Assembly (NCBI GenBank): GCA_012798535.1
Contig: JAAZMZ010000015.1
Span: 1-40,556, forward strand
Source: Leptolinea sp.
Lineage (GTDB): Bacteria > Chloroflexota > Anaerolineae > Anaerolineales > Anaerolineaceae
Direction: 5' to 3'
DNA: 40,556 bases
Shown here: positions 1-8,089 of the stretch, one piece after another
How positions within the stretch are numbered: the first letter of the stretch is position 1
How the letters are laid out: every line of letters starts with the position of its first letter
Notes under the pieces: model-generated
What the model was told of the DNA's origin: nothing
Databases searched by the model: none
The model's input: the letters and a program-made list of their open reading frames with translations, nothing else
Program-made: the position numbers and the translations under genes

Positions 1-390
1 GCTCATCACCAGGACATCCACTTTCATGGCGATCAAATCATCGGCTTCGTTGAGCTGTTTCTGCACGTCAGTATCGGCATCGACCATCTGATAATCGGCG
101 ATCTTGCCTGCATCTTTCAGCTCTTTCAACGCAGATTCCTGGGCGGCGTTCAAGAGAATCTGATATTGATCGGAGCGGCTTTTCTGTAGAATACCGATCT
201 TGATTCCGTCTGCAGCAGCAGGAGCAGCCGAGGCTGGTTCTGCGGCGGCCGGCGCTTTTGTGGCTTCCACAGCGGCGGGTTCGGCAGCCGCCGGAGCGGC
301 GGGAGCGGCTGTAGGCGTAGCACAGGAAGATAATACAGCCACTAACAGCATGGAAATCAACATGAATTTTGTAACTTTATTCGCTTTCAT
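1..390 (-). CDS. Sugar ABC transporter substrate-binding lipoprotein, N-terminal part (cut by window edge)
   Basis: The reading frame starts at ATG 390 and stays open to position 1, giving 130 codons; the C-terminus lies outside the window. The N-terminus is a lipoprotein signal peptide: Lys-rich start, hydrophobic core, then the lipobox LSSC near residues 20-23. A long Ala/Pro/Glu linker follows, and then a beta strand (GIKIGILQKSRSDQYQ) with the look of the RbsB-type periplasmic-binding fold (Peripla_BP_4). It would sit in the membrane as a lipid-anchored sugar receptor. It lies 109 nt downstream of the permease gene on the same strand, so it is the third gene of a ribose/xylose-type ABC operon. 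The bound sugar cannot be read from the sequence. The Ala/Pro linker resembles other Chloroflexota lipoproteins. Confidence 0.85.
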   Translation of the reverse strand, partial: MKANKVTKFMLISMLLVAVLSSCATPTAAPAAPAAAEPAAVEATKAPAAAEPASAAPAAADGIKIGILQKSRSDQYQILLNAAQESALKELKDAGKIADYQMVDADTDVQKQLNEADDLIAMKVDVLVMS

Positions 391-499
391 CTTTACTCCT
401 ATAATAGATTTCCCAGCTTCCTAAACTTCCTTTACAACTGTAAATACATACCAGGGCAACAGAGATTTTCCTCCTTTCAAATCAGTCTTCCAGTTCTGG

Positions 500-1495
500 T
501 TATGTACCTTTGCGGCGGCTGATGACGATATCGAGCAAGACTGCTCCCAGAATGATCAACCCTTTTGCAATCTGTTGATAAAAAGATGACACGCCCATCA
601 GGTTCATACCATTATTGATTACGCCGATCATCAAAATACCGATAATTGTTCCGGGGATAGTTCCAATCCCTCCCTGAAAACTGGCTCCACCGATCACCAC
701 CGCCGCGATGGCATCCAGTTCATACCCCGAGCCAATTGAAGGTTGGCCGGCATTAACCCGGGAGGTAAGCAAAATGCCGGCTATCCCTGTGAAAAGACCC
801 ATCATGATATATGTCCAGACTCTAATCTGGAAAACATTGACACCCGATGCGGTTGCGGTGTTGACATTGCCGCCGACGGCATAGAGATACTGTCCGTACT
901 TCATGCGGCTCAACAGGATGTGGCCGATGAGCGCAACGGTGGCAAAAATCAGAATCGAATAGGGAATGGTGCCGAACAATTTGCCCTGACCGATCTGTTT
1001 GAAGGCTTCACTTTCCAGAACATACGACTTGCCGTTACTGATGACATAAGCCACACCGCGGGCGATCAACTGGGTTCCCAGAGTGACAACAAACGGGAAC
1101 ATATCGAATTTGGCAATGAAGAATCCGTTGAACAGGCCGATCACACCGCAAGCCAGAACGGCCAGAATCACAGCCAGTGCCACATTATCCGGGTTGGTGG
1201 TCAGGACCGCACCGGCCATAACAGAAGCGACCGCGATCATCGAACCGATGGAAAGATCGATCCCGGAACTGATAATGACAAAGGACATGCCAATGGCGAT
1301 GATCCCGTTGATGCTGATCTGATTCAGAACATTGATTGTGTTCTGCATGGTGCGGAAGGTGGGACTGGCAGTCAACAGGAACAAGATCATGCACAATAGA
1401 ATGAGCAGGATGCCATATTTTCTGGTGAAGGTAACCAGGTCGAAAGATCTGGTCTGTTTGCGGGGTTCTTTTTGTACCTTGGCTTGATCTACCAT
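500..1495 (-). CDS. Sugar ABC transporter permease, RbsC family
   Basis: This 331-residue protein is highly hydrophobic with about 8-10 membrane segments and matches the BPD_transp_2 family (RbsC/XylH/AraH). The family-typical EAA-like region is visible around GYELDAIAAVVIGGASFQGG, near residues 255-275. Length is normal for the family (about 320-340). It would form the inner-membrane channel of a sugar importer with the ATPase encoded just upstream. The ATG at 1495 lies 3 nt after the ATPase stop codon, so the two are translationally coupled. The substrate is likely a pentose or other monosaccharide by family, but it is not determined. Confidence 0.93.
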   Translation of the reverse strand: MVDQAKVQKEPRKQTRSFDLVTFTRKYGILLILLCMILFLLTASPTFRTMQNTINVLNQISINGIIAIGMSFVIISSGIDLSIGSMIAVASVMAGAVLTTNPDNVALAVILAVLACGVIGLFNGFFIAKFDMFPFVVTLGTQLIARGVAYVISNGKSYVLESEAFKQIGQGKLFGTIPYSILIFATVALIGHILLSRMKYGQYLYAVGGNVNTATASGVNVFQIRVWTYIMMGLFTGIAGILLTSRVNAGQPSIGSGYELDAIAAVVIGGASFQGGIGTIPGTIIGILMIGVINNGMNLMGVSSFYQQIAKGLIILGAVLLDIVISRRKGT

Positions 1496-1498
1496 GCG

Positions 1499-3016
1499 TT
1501 ACTCTCCCATTGCCTTGCTTAAAATTAATTCTTGCGCTTTATAACCGTCCAGAAGATCTTCTCTCTGGAATTCACCGGTAATTTGTCCGTCATGCACCAC
1601 CACTACGCGGTCGCTCATGCCGATGATCTCTTCCATTTCGGAGGAGACCAGAAGAATGGCCATACCTTCGGCGGCGAATTCAGACATGAGTTTATAAATC
1701 TCGCTCTTGGCGCCAACGTCGATCCCGCGGGTTGGCTCATCGAGGATGATCAGCCCGGGTTTCTCCAGCAGCCATTTCGCGAGAATGACTTTCTGCTGAT
1801 TTCCCCCGCTCAGACTCATGGCTTCCACTTTCAGACTGGGAGCTTTAATGGACAGCCGCCTTGCGATCTCTGTGATCTTGTCGTTGAGCGATTTGAAATC
1901 CACGAGCGATCCCCGCGAGTATCGTTTCAGGTTGGGCAAGCCCACGTTCTCAAACAGGCTCCGGCATAACACCAGTCCGTATTTCTTGCGGTCTTCGGTG
2001 ACCATGACCAGGCCATTGGAGATGGCGTCTGAGGAGCATTTGATGCGCACGGGTTTACCATGCCAGACGATCTCTCCCGAATCGATTGGATCCAGGCCAA
2101 AGATGGCTTTCATGATCTCGCTTCTGCCCGCTCCCACCAGTCCGGCAAATCCGAGAATCTCACCGGCACGCACCTCAAATGAAATATCCTTGAAAACCCC
2201 TTTTCGGGTCAGATGGTTGACTTTCAGTGCCACGTCGCCGATTTTGGCGGCTTTCTTGTTATAAATATCAGATAGTTCCCGCCCCACCATCATTTTGATC
2301 AGCATATTCCGATCGATCTCGTCGACAGTACGTGTGCCGATGTAATGCCCGTCGCGGAAGACAGTCACCCGATCGCAGATGCGCGAGATTTCTTCGATGC
2401 GGTGGGAAATGTAGATGATGCTGATCCCCTTGGCTTTCAATTCGGCGATGGTTTTGAACAGATTCTCCGTCTCATCGGCATCGAGAGATGACGTTGGTTC
2501 ATCCATGATGACCAGTCTGGCATTGAAAGTGACTGCTTTGATGATCTCGACCATTTGCATCTGAGCAATGGTGAGATTGACCATTTTTGTGCGAGGGTCC
2601 AGCCGCAGACCGTACTTCCTCAGAATGACCTCGGCTTCAGCATTCATGGCTTTCTTGTCAATGAAAAGCTGGCCCAGGGTGGTCGGTTCTCGGTGCAGAA
2701 AAATATTCTCCGCGATGGTCATATGCAAAACCGGATTCAATTCCTGGTAGATCATGCTGACTCCGGCATGCAGAGCTTCTTCAGGATTAGCGAAATTGAC
2801 CAATTTTCCATCGAACCACATCTTGCCGCTATCTGCACGGAATAAGCCGGCGACGATCTTCACCAGTGTGGATTTGCCCGCGCCATTTTCTCCCATCAGC
2901 GCGTGGATCTCACCGCGGCGCACCTCAAGTTGGACTTCATTCAGAGCCAGAGTGCCCGGAAAACGCTTTGTGATCCCTTTCATTTCGAGAAGGAGGTTTT
3001 CATCAGGATTAGGCAT
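1499..3016 (-). CDS. Sugar ABC transporter ATP-binding protein, RbsA family (two ABC domains)
   Basis: The 505 residues hold two tandem ABC ATPase domains, as in RbsA/XylG/AraG. The first has a good Walker A (GENGAGKST, residues 42-50) and Walker B (LVIMDEPTSSLD), with the degenerate signature normal for this family. The second has the degenerate P-loop GLVGAGRS, also normal for RbsA, the full signature LSGGNQQ and Walker B LIILDEPTRGID. It would energise sugar import through the downstream permease. The ATG at 3016 follows a GAGGAGGG ribosome-binding site about 8 nt upstream. It is the first gene of the minus-strand operon driven from near 3271-3306. Confidence 0.94.
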   Translation of the reverse strand: MPNPDENLLLEMKGITKRFPGTLALNEVQLEVRRGEIHALMGENGAGKSTLVKIVAGLFRADSGKMWFDGKLVNFANPEEALHAGVSMIYQELNPVLHMTIAENIFLHREPTTLGQLFIDKKAMNAEAEVILRKYGLRLDPRTKMVNLTIAQMQMVEIIKAVTFNARLVIMDEPTSSLDADETENLFKTIAELKAKGISIIYISHRIEEISRICDRVTVFRDGHYIGTRTVDEIDRNMLIKMMVGRELSDIYNKKAAKIGDVALKVNHLTRKGVFKDISFEVRAGEILGFAGLVGAGRSEIMKAIFGLDPIDSGEIVWHGKPVRIKCSSDAISNGLVMVTEDRKKYGLVLCRSLFENVGLPNLKRYSRGSLVDFKSLNDKITEIARRLSIKAPSLKVEAMSLSGGNQQKVILAKWLLEKPGLIILDEPTRGIDVGAKSEIYKLMSEFAAEGMAILLVSSEMEEIIGMSDRVVVVHDGQITGEFQREDLLDGYKAQELILSKAMGE

Positions 3017-3258
3017 ACCGGATACCCTCCTCTGGTTTGACGATCCTGAACCCTGTTCGCGTGTCGAAGTACTTGCCGGAAAATAACGTCATTCGTCTAA
3101 CCTCTATTAATTAATTAAGAACACTATTTGTAGATCGCATCACAGATTCATACTCGGGAAAACCGCACACCGGCGTGCAAAACGGGCACGGGTCCGGATT
3201 ACCCGATGCATGATTTAGTATGTTATTTTTACCAATAAGATATGGAAAAGTGCTTGTT

Positions 3259-3283
3259 TGTGTCTGATTGCGCCCGTATTATA
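3259..3283 (-). promoter_or_regulatory. Candidate operator shared by the two divergent sugar promoters, copy 1
   Basis: Read on the minus strand from the -10 box: TATAATACGGGCGCAATC then AGACACA. The partner on the plus strand at 3667-3690 reads TATAATACGGGCACAA then AGACACA. The two share everything except one substitution and a 2-nt insertion. The position overlaps the promoter and start site, where a repressor would block transcription. The likely binder is the DeoR-family protein encoded at 3940, which is an inference. Confidence 0.45.
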
Positions 3284-3306
3284 GCATGTAAAACAACAAA
3301 ATACAA
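3278..3306 (-). promoter_or_regulatory. Predicted sigma-70 promoter of the sugar ABC operon
   Basis: On the minus strand a perfect -10 box TATAAT (3278-3283) is separated by 17 nt from a -35-like TTGTAT (3301-3306). The transcript would start near 3271 and leave a leader of about 255 nt before the ATPase start at 3016. The bases from the -10 box onward closely match those at the divergent promoter at 3644-3672. Confidence 0.6.
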
Positions 3307-3643
3307 CTATTAAAACAAATATAGTATTGAGAAACTTACAATAAACAACCAATCATGAATGAAAATTGACCGTATCTTTGTGATTGTCTTTCATTCTTCC
3401 TGGAAGAGAAATTCAGGTGAGGAACCTTCCGCGCCGATTTTTTCCATGGAAATCCAGTTCTCCCTTGAAATTTGCCTGATAATCAGGTCATTTTCAGTAA
3501 ATTTCGATTGTAAAAAATCGAATAATCGGCTCATTTATGCCATAATGCGCTCCACCTTTCCGGTTATTGATCTGGTAAACCACTCCGCCTCCGGATATTG
3601 CCAGCCTGATAGGATCATCCATTTCCATTTGCAGATATCCCGG

Positions 3644-3672
3644 TTGTAATCAACGGTCATAAATGATATAAT
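3644..3672 (+). promoter_or_regulatory. Predicted sigma-70 promoter of the deoR-epimerase-kinase-aldolase operon
   Basis: TTGTAA (3644-3649), a 17-nt spacer and TATAAT (3667-3672) form a good promoter on the plus strand. The start site would be near 3679, giving a leader of about 260 nt before the regulator gene at 3940. The sequence ACGGGCACAAAGACACA right after the -10 box nearly repeats the one at the ABC-operon promoter. Confidence 0.6.
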
Positions 3673-3690
3673 ACGGGCACAAAGACACAT
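3667..3690 (+). promoter_or_regulatory. Candidate operator shared by the two divergent sugar promoters, copy 2
   Basis: TATAATACGGGCACAAAGAC continuing ACAT. This is the second copy of the promoter-overlapping element described at 3259-3283, in opposite orientation and lying on the promoter of the regulator's own operon. This fits an autoregulated DeoR-type repressor controlling both uptake and catabolism. Confidence 0.45.
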
Positions 3691-3939
3691 CTACAGGCAT
3701 TAAACCAGACTCAATGAATTACCGATTGTTTGGAAATGATGTGTATCCGACTTCAGTTAATAAGGATCATTCTGTACGAAAGGCCAATTATCCATCAGTA
3801 GATATGACCGGCCAAAAAAGATGGAGCGCACTCTACGGAAAATGGCATTTCAACCGGACCTAAAGTATTATCAATGTACAGAATGTAAAGGCCTGTTGGA
3901 TCGGTTATACGCGGTCATCAAATCTGGAAGGGGTAGCGG

Positions 3940-4719
3940 ATGTTTAGTATCGAAAGGCAATCATTAATACTAGAGATGCTCGAACAGGACGGCAAGGTGG
4001 AAGTGAACACCTTGGCCGCGAAGTTCTCTACCTCCAGAGAAACGATCCGCCGGGACCTGAAGGAAATGGAAGGCACCGGTATCTTGAAGCGCATGCACGG
4101 CGGCGCCGTACCCGCGGGGCAGAAACGCAGTGAAGGATATGAGCTTCCTTTGATGGCCCGAGGCGTTCAGAAATATGATGAAAAGCAGCGCATTTGCAAG
4201 GCGGCAGCGAAGCTCATCGAAGACGGCGACACCATCTTTCTAGACAACAGTTCCACGACAATGAATCTGCTGCGGTATGTTCCACGGGATATAAAATTCA
4301 CGGTCTTGACCAATTCCATTCAGGTCATGCTGGAAGCCGGGAGGTTGAGCAACGACAATATTGTGGTGATTTGCGTGGGAGGAATGCTCAACCTCAAGAA
4401 TTATTCACTGGTTGGCAGCCACTCCAAGGCGTTTGCCCAGAATTTTTTTCCCGACAAAGCCATCATGTCCTGCCGCGGGGTGGATGAAATCCACGGTATG
4501 ACCGATGCGGGCATTCTGGAGATCGAATTGAAGCGGGATATGCTCACCCGTTCCAGAGAGTTCATCCTGCTGGCCGATTATTCCAAATTTGGGATTTCCG
4601 GCGCCGTGTATCTGGGCAGCCTGAATGAGGTGGATTGCGTGGTCACCGATTCAAAAGTGGACCGTCAGAAATTGAAGGCTTTTGAAGACAATAATGCCAC
4701 CATCATCATAGCGGATTGA
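3940..4719 (+). CDS. DeoR/GlpR-family transcriptional regulator of sugar metabolism
   Basis: This 259-residue protein has the standard DeoR layout. A winged HTH covers residues 5-57 (VNTLAAKFSTSRETIRRDLK, then LKRMHGGAV). A DeoRC sugar-phosphate-sensing domain follows (about 75-235), with the family strand IFLDNSSTTMNLLRYV and the C-terminal ILLADYSKFG motif. Such proteins usually repress until a phosphorylated sugar binds. ATG 3940 is preceded by GGAAGGGG. It opens the plus-strand operon with the epimerase, kinase and aldolase, and lies next to the divergent sugar transporter, so it likely controls both. The effector is unknown, but a phosphorylated intermediate of the encoded pathway is the natural guess. 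Confidence 0.92.
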   Translation: MFSIERQSLILEMLEQDGKVEVNTLAAKFSTSRETIRRDLKEMEGTGILKRMHGGAVPAGQKRSEGYELPLMARGVQKYDEKQRICKAAAKLIEDGDTIFLDNSSTTMNLLRYVPRDIKFTVLTNSIQVMLEAGRLSNDNIVVICVGGMLNLKNYSLVGSHSKAFAQNFFPDKAIMSCRGVDEIHGMTDAGILEIELKRDMLTRSREFILLADYSKFGISGAVYLGSLNEVDCVVTDSKVDRQKLKAFEDNNATIIIAD

Positions 4720-4896
4720 TCGCTGTGAAGGGAAAGGTTTTTTGGTATCGGGTTGTTCATCAACAGTCAAAATCTGGCGGCCATCAGAAAAAGGAGTTCA
4801 GCCGTGATTGTTTTCATAAACCAAATTTATCGATGGACTTTCGTGAATTGATTGCAGCATAGGTCTATAAATCATCGGGTATTGAGGAGAATTTAC

Positions 4897-5649
4897 ATGG
4901 TAGAGATCAAGACACTTACAGGTAGCAAAGGTTCAGGGCAGGAAAGGGGGAATTTCTGGCGGCAATTTCCCTCTGATCGGTTATTAGTCGAGGCATCCCT
5001 GTGGTCGGCTGACTTCACCCGATTGGCTGATGAGATGCACCGCATGGATCAATACGCGGATATGTACCATATCGATGTTTCCGATGGGCACTTCGTTCCC
5101 GGATTTCTTTTCTTCGCGGATCTGGTGGCAGCTTTACGCCCACTGACGAAACGGCCTTTTCATGTGCACTTCATGACGACCAACCCGATGGATCATGTCA
5201 ATGATTTCGTCGCTGCCGGAGCGAATCTAATCACCGTTCATGCCGAAAATGGACAGTTGATGCCGGCCACGCTGGATTCCATCCGCTCTGCCGGCGCCGC
5301 TTCCGGTGTGGCGATGGGTTTGGATGTCATTCCCGAAACGATCGAACCCTATCTCGAGCTGACCGATCTGATTCTGGTGATGGGAACCCCGATGGGAGTC
5401 AAAGGTGTCAAACCGTCTCCCTATGTCTATGAGCGCGTTTCCCGCATCAAATCCATGGTGGCCAGAGCCGGATTGGCTGACAGGATCAGGGTATTCGCCG
5501 ACGGCGGTATCCGGGATAACACGGTGCCGAAACTGCGCGCTTCCGGCGCGGACGGTGTGATTGCCGGATCGCTGGTGTTCAAGAGTGCAAATCTCCCCGA
5601 AACCGTCAAATGGCTGCACGGGTTGAAGAATGAAGAGGGTGCAGCCTGA
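4897..5649 (+). CDS. Ribulose-phosphate 3-epimerase family protein (hexulose/pentulose-phosphate epimerase)
   Basis: The 250-residue protein is a PF00834 TIM barrel. Metal and catalytic positions are kept: HIDVSDGHFVP (first Asp), the HVHFMTTNP strand matching the family HLM, and FADGGIRDNT (second catalytic Asp). The loop that in Rpe and AlsE reads TVNPGFGGQ is here VMGTPMGVKGVKPSP, so the substrate may not be ribulose 5-phosphate. The frame opens earlier at 4852, but ATG 4897 has GAGGAGA six nt upstream and gives a normal length. It precedes and overlaps a small kinase and then an aldolase, implying a phosphosugar pathway of epimerisation and cleavage. It is presumably a Zn/Fe-dependent cytosolic enzyme. 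Confidence 0.85.
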   Translation: MVEIKTLTGSKGSGQERGNFWRQFPSDRLLVEASLWSADFTRLADEMHRMDQYADMYHIDVSDGHFVPGFLFFADLVAALRPLTKRPFHVHFMTTNPMDHVNDFVAAGANLITVHAENGQLMPATLDSIRSAGAASGVAMGLDVIPETIEPYLELTDLILVMGTPMGVKGVKPSPYVYERVSRIKSMVARAGLADRIRVFADGGIRDNTVPKLRASGADGVIAGSLVFKSANLPETVKWLHGLKNEEGAA

Positions 5650-6167
5650 TGATCGTTGCCATGACGGGATTACCCGGCACCGGCAAGTCAACCCTGGCCG
5701 CCGAATTGGCTGTCAGGCTGCCGGCTCATTTATTGAACAAGGATAAACTCCGCGCCGCCCTCTTCCCCCCAGAGGAGATCGAATATTCCACCCGGCAGGA
5801 TGATTTAGTGGTGGATATCATGCTGCGGGTTGCCGATTATATTGTCCGGAAAGAGGCTTCGCGGCATATCATTCTTGACGGCCGGACATTCTCGAAACAG
5901 ACTCAGGTTGAAACCCTGGTTGTGTTTGGACGGGAACATCACTGGGACCTGCGTTTCATCCAGTGCACCTGCCCGGATGATGTCGCCCGTGCCCGCCTGG
6001 AACACGATGCCGCCACGGGAGAACACCTGGCGGCCGACCGGGATTTCGACCTCTACCGGCGGATCAAAGCCGAAGCCGAACCACTGTTGGTTCCGCATCT
6101 CGTGGTGAATACCGCTGAACCCCTGGAAGCCTGTCTATCACAATGCCTGCACTACCTGGGCAGCTAA
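5649..6167 (+). CDS. Small P-loop kinase (AAA_33 / gluconate-kinase-like)
   Basis: The 172-residue protein starts with a Walker A motif (GLPGTGKST, residues 7-15) and has a DGRTFSKQTQ stretch resembling the substrate-handling loop of AAA_33 zeta-toxin/kinase-type proteins. Its length suits a gluconate-kinase- or APS-kinase-like phosphotransferase. Its ATG overlaps the epimerase stop codon (TGATG), so it belongs to the same operon. The context suggests it phosphorylates the imported sugar or a derivative before epimerisation and cleavage. I cannot read the substrate from the sequence, and an adenylylsulfate-kinase-like role is less likely here. Confidence 0.75.
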   Translation: MIVAMTGLPGTGKSTLAAELAVRLPAHLLNKDKLRAALFPPEEIEYSTRQDDLVVDIMLRVADYIVRKEASRHIILDGRTFSKQTQVETLVVFGREHHWDLRFIQCTCPDDVARARLEHDAATGEHLAADRDFDLYRRIKAEAEPLLVPHLVVNTAEPLEACLSQCLHYLGS

Positions 6168-6197
6168 TTTCAGTTTACAAGTAAAGGAATGACAACG

Positions 6198-7169
6198 ATG
6201 AAAAAGCTCCTATCCCTGGGAAAACGGCGCGGCCTGAGCCAGTGCGCCAACGACCATGATGTCTTCAACATCCTCGCGCTTGACCACCGACAGGCGATCA
6301 AGAAAGTCTTTGGCGACCAACCTGATCCCTATGCCGAGGCGGTGAAATTCAAACGTGCCGTGGTGCGCACGCTATCTCCGCTTGCCACGGCTGTCCTGCT
6401 TGATCCGTCCATCGGCGTGGGTCCCTGCGTGGGCGATAATTCGCTGCCCGGAAAATGCGGGCTGGTCATAACCGTGGAAGCCAGCGGCTACGAAGGCCCG
6501 GCGCACGCCCGCGTGAGCCGCCTGCCGGCTGACTGGAGTGCTGACCGTATCAAACGCATCGGTGCATCGGCCGTTAAACTACTGGTATATTATCACTCCC
6601 GCTCCAAAACGGCTTCCGCCATGCGCGATCTGGTGGCGCAGGTCTCCAGTGAATGTGAAAAGCTCGATGTACCCATGTTTCTCGAGGTGTTGACCTACTC
6701 GCCTGATCCTGAAAATCCCAAACTCTCCTCGGAAGCCCTGACCGAAGCCGTGGTTCAGGCGGCGGCTGACCTGACCCCGCTGGGCGGTGACATTCTGAAA
6801 GCCGAATTCCCTGTGGATGTAAAAACCCAGCCGGATCAGAAACGATGGGAGGAAGCCTGCCGGAAGATCAGTCAGGCCTCCAAAATTCCGTGGGTGCTGC
6901 TCAGCGCCGGGGTGGATTACCCGGTGTTCGCGCAACAGACCGAGGTGGCCTGCAAAGCCGGTGCCAGCGGTATTCTGGCCGGCCGGGCAATCTGGAAGGA
7001 AGCCCTGGAAGGACCGGTCGGTGAACGGGATAACTTCCTGAAAACCGTGTGCTGTGAACGGCTGCAAAACCTGCAATCCATTTCCAGTCGGTATGGAAAG
7101 CCCTTCATGGATTTCTATGAAACGGCGCCGCTGACGGAAGACTGGTACAAGAGCTACCCCGGTTTGTGA
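6198..7169 (+). CDS. Class I aldolase of the LacD/DhnA family (tagatose-bisphosphate-aldolase-like)
   Basis: A TIM-barrel aldolase of about 323 residues. ILALDHRQ near the start matches the family's ALAFDQRG, and DILKAEFPVD corresponds to the Schiff-base lysine region of LacD (Lys201 here, Lys205 in LacD). KLLVYYH matches the KxLxYY strand of the family. ATG 6198 has AAAGGA at a 9-nt spacing; the in-frame ATG at 6189 abuts that site and is less likely. LacD-type enzymes split ketose 1,6-bisphosphates, or sulfofructose phosphate in YihT, into two trioses. Here it would end the pathway begun by the kinase and epimerase. A hairpin terminator follows at once. Confidence 0.85.
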   Translation: MKKLLSLGKRRGLSQCANDHDVFNILALDHRQAIKKVFGDQPDPYAEAVKFKRAVVRTLSPLATAVLLDPSIGVGPCVGDNSLPGKCGLVITVEASGYEGPAHARVSRLPADWSADRIKRIGASAVKLLVYYHSRSKTASAMRDLVAQVSSECEKLDVPMFLEVLTYSPDPENPKLSSEALTEAVVQAAADLTPLGGDILKAEFPVDVKTQPDQKRWEEACRKISQASKIPWVLLSAGVDYPVFAQQTEVACKAGASGILAGRAIWKEALEGPVGERDNFLKTVCCERLQNLQSISSRYGKPFMDFYETAPLTEDWYKSYPGL

Positions 7170-7203
7170 AGCTAGGAATTTGAACCCGGCATATTATGAA
7201 AAG

Positions 7204-7242
7204 AACATCTTCCCCTGGATGGTAAGGGGGAAGATGTTTTTT
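7204..7242 (+). terminator. Rho-independent terminator of the sugar catabolic operon
   Basis: AACATCTTCCCC (7204-7215) pairs perfectly with GGGGAAGATGTT (7227-7238) across an 11-nt loop, and the stem runs into six T residues. It lies 35 nt after the aldolase stop. Confidence 0.93.
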
Positions 7243-8089
7243 GATAAAGCGTTGAATTGAACCGTAAGTTGGATTGACCGCGAAATATTGCAGACCTGTC
7301 TGCGGGAGAATTTCCCATTCAACCTTGACGAGCGGGAAATCCAGCGATTGAACTGGGGCAAACCATCACGCAGATCTTATAACTGCGGTGCTGTCACCCC
7401 TGTATTACAGGGGGCAGGCAATCGGCCGCACCAGGTTATCTTGATTGAGGAATCAAAACACCGATCTTCTCTGATTGACAGCCGCCAGCTCAACTGGATT
7501 GACAATGAGCGCTGGATGGTCCACACCGAAATTGACAAACCCCGCCTGAACGAACGCTACATCCTGCAATGGGAATGGTGATTTAAAGTAAAAACGAGCA
7601 ATCGGCACCGCCTTCCCAATACAGATCAGATACCACCGCCACCGCCCATCTCACACTCTCCATTGGTTTAGAAGGGACCGACCAACCTGTTGGCCAGGGC
7701 AGGTTTTTGAAGGACTGGTTATTTTATATGCGCTAGAGCAAACAATATCAAGTGCCTTACTTGCCAGGTTTTGGACCCGGTTTGGGACCTTTTTCCAAAT
7801 TGGAAGATAACGATTGCCTGTTCGTAAATCAATCACACCCCATTTATATTCCCCACAACTGACCGGTGGAGACCAGCAGGCGCAGATGACCTGCAGAGAG
7901 GCCGCTGATTCGACTGGCTTTGTTGAGGGGGATCAGGTCACCTAGATTGTTTTTTCACCCAATTCTGTGTTTTTGTTTTCAGATTTCATATTATTTCAAA
8001 ATCGATGAATTTTTTTTATAAGAAAAAGGGTTTTATCAAAAATAATGCATTAGTACTATCCTATATTGATCTAGCATTGAAATAAAAAA
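7243..8089. other. Gene-poor stretch; possible decayed coding remnant at 7288-7581
   Basis: No convincing gene is present in these 850 nt. One 97-codon frame (7288-7581, plus) ends in a region of normal protein composition (WMVHTEIDKPRLNERYILQW), which looks like the C-terminus of a larger protein, but it has no recognisable domain or ribosome-binding site. A 61-codon minus frame at 7651-7836 looks like chance. The last 150 nt before the radical SAM stop are very AT-rich. Confidence 0.4.

Larger units (their letters stand above)
3017..3939. other. Non-coding divergent regulatory region between the sugar operons
   Basis: This 923-nt stretch between the ABC operon and the deoR operon carries the two divergent promoters and shared elements listed separately. 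Outside those it is AT-rich, and the only long reading frame (3359-3649) has no recognisable protein features and no ribosome-binding site. The leader at 3680-3939 is long for a simple promoter, but I see no riboswitch fold in it. Confidence 0.6.

Noticed and set aside
200..424. Ala-rich plus-strand open frame of 74 codons
   Set aside because: It is the reverse of the Ala/Pro linker of the lipoprotein gene on the minus strand.
743..1399. 218-codon plus-strand frame opposite the permease
   Set aside because: Composition is typical of an antisense shadow, and the permease frame is strongly supported by family motifs.
3359..3649. 96-codon plus-strand frame in the sugar regulatory region
   Set aside because: No ribosome-binding site, no domain, and it overlaps a good promoter; probably chance.
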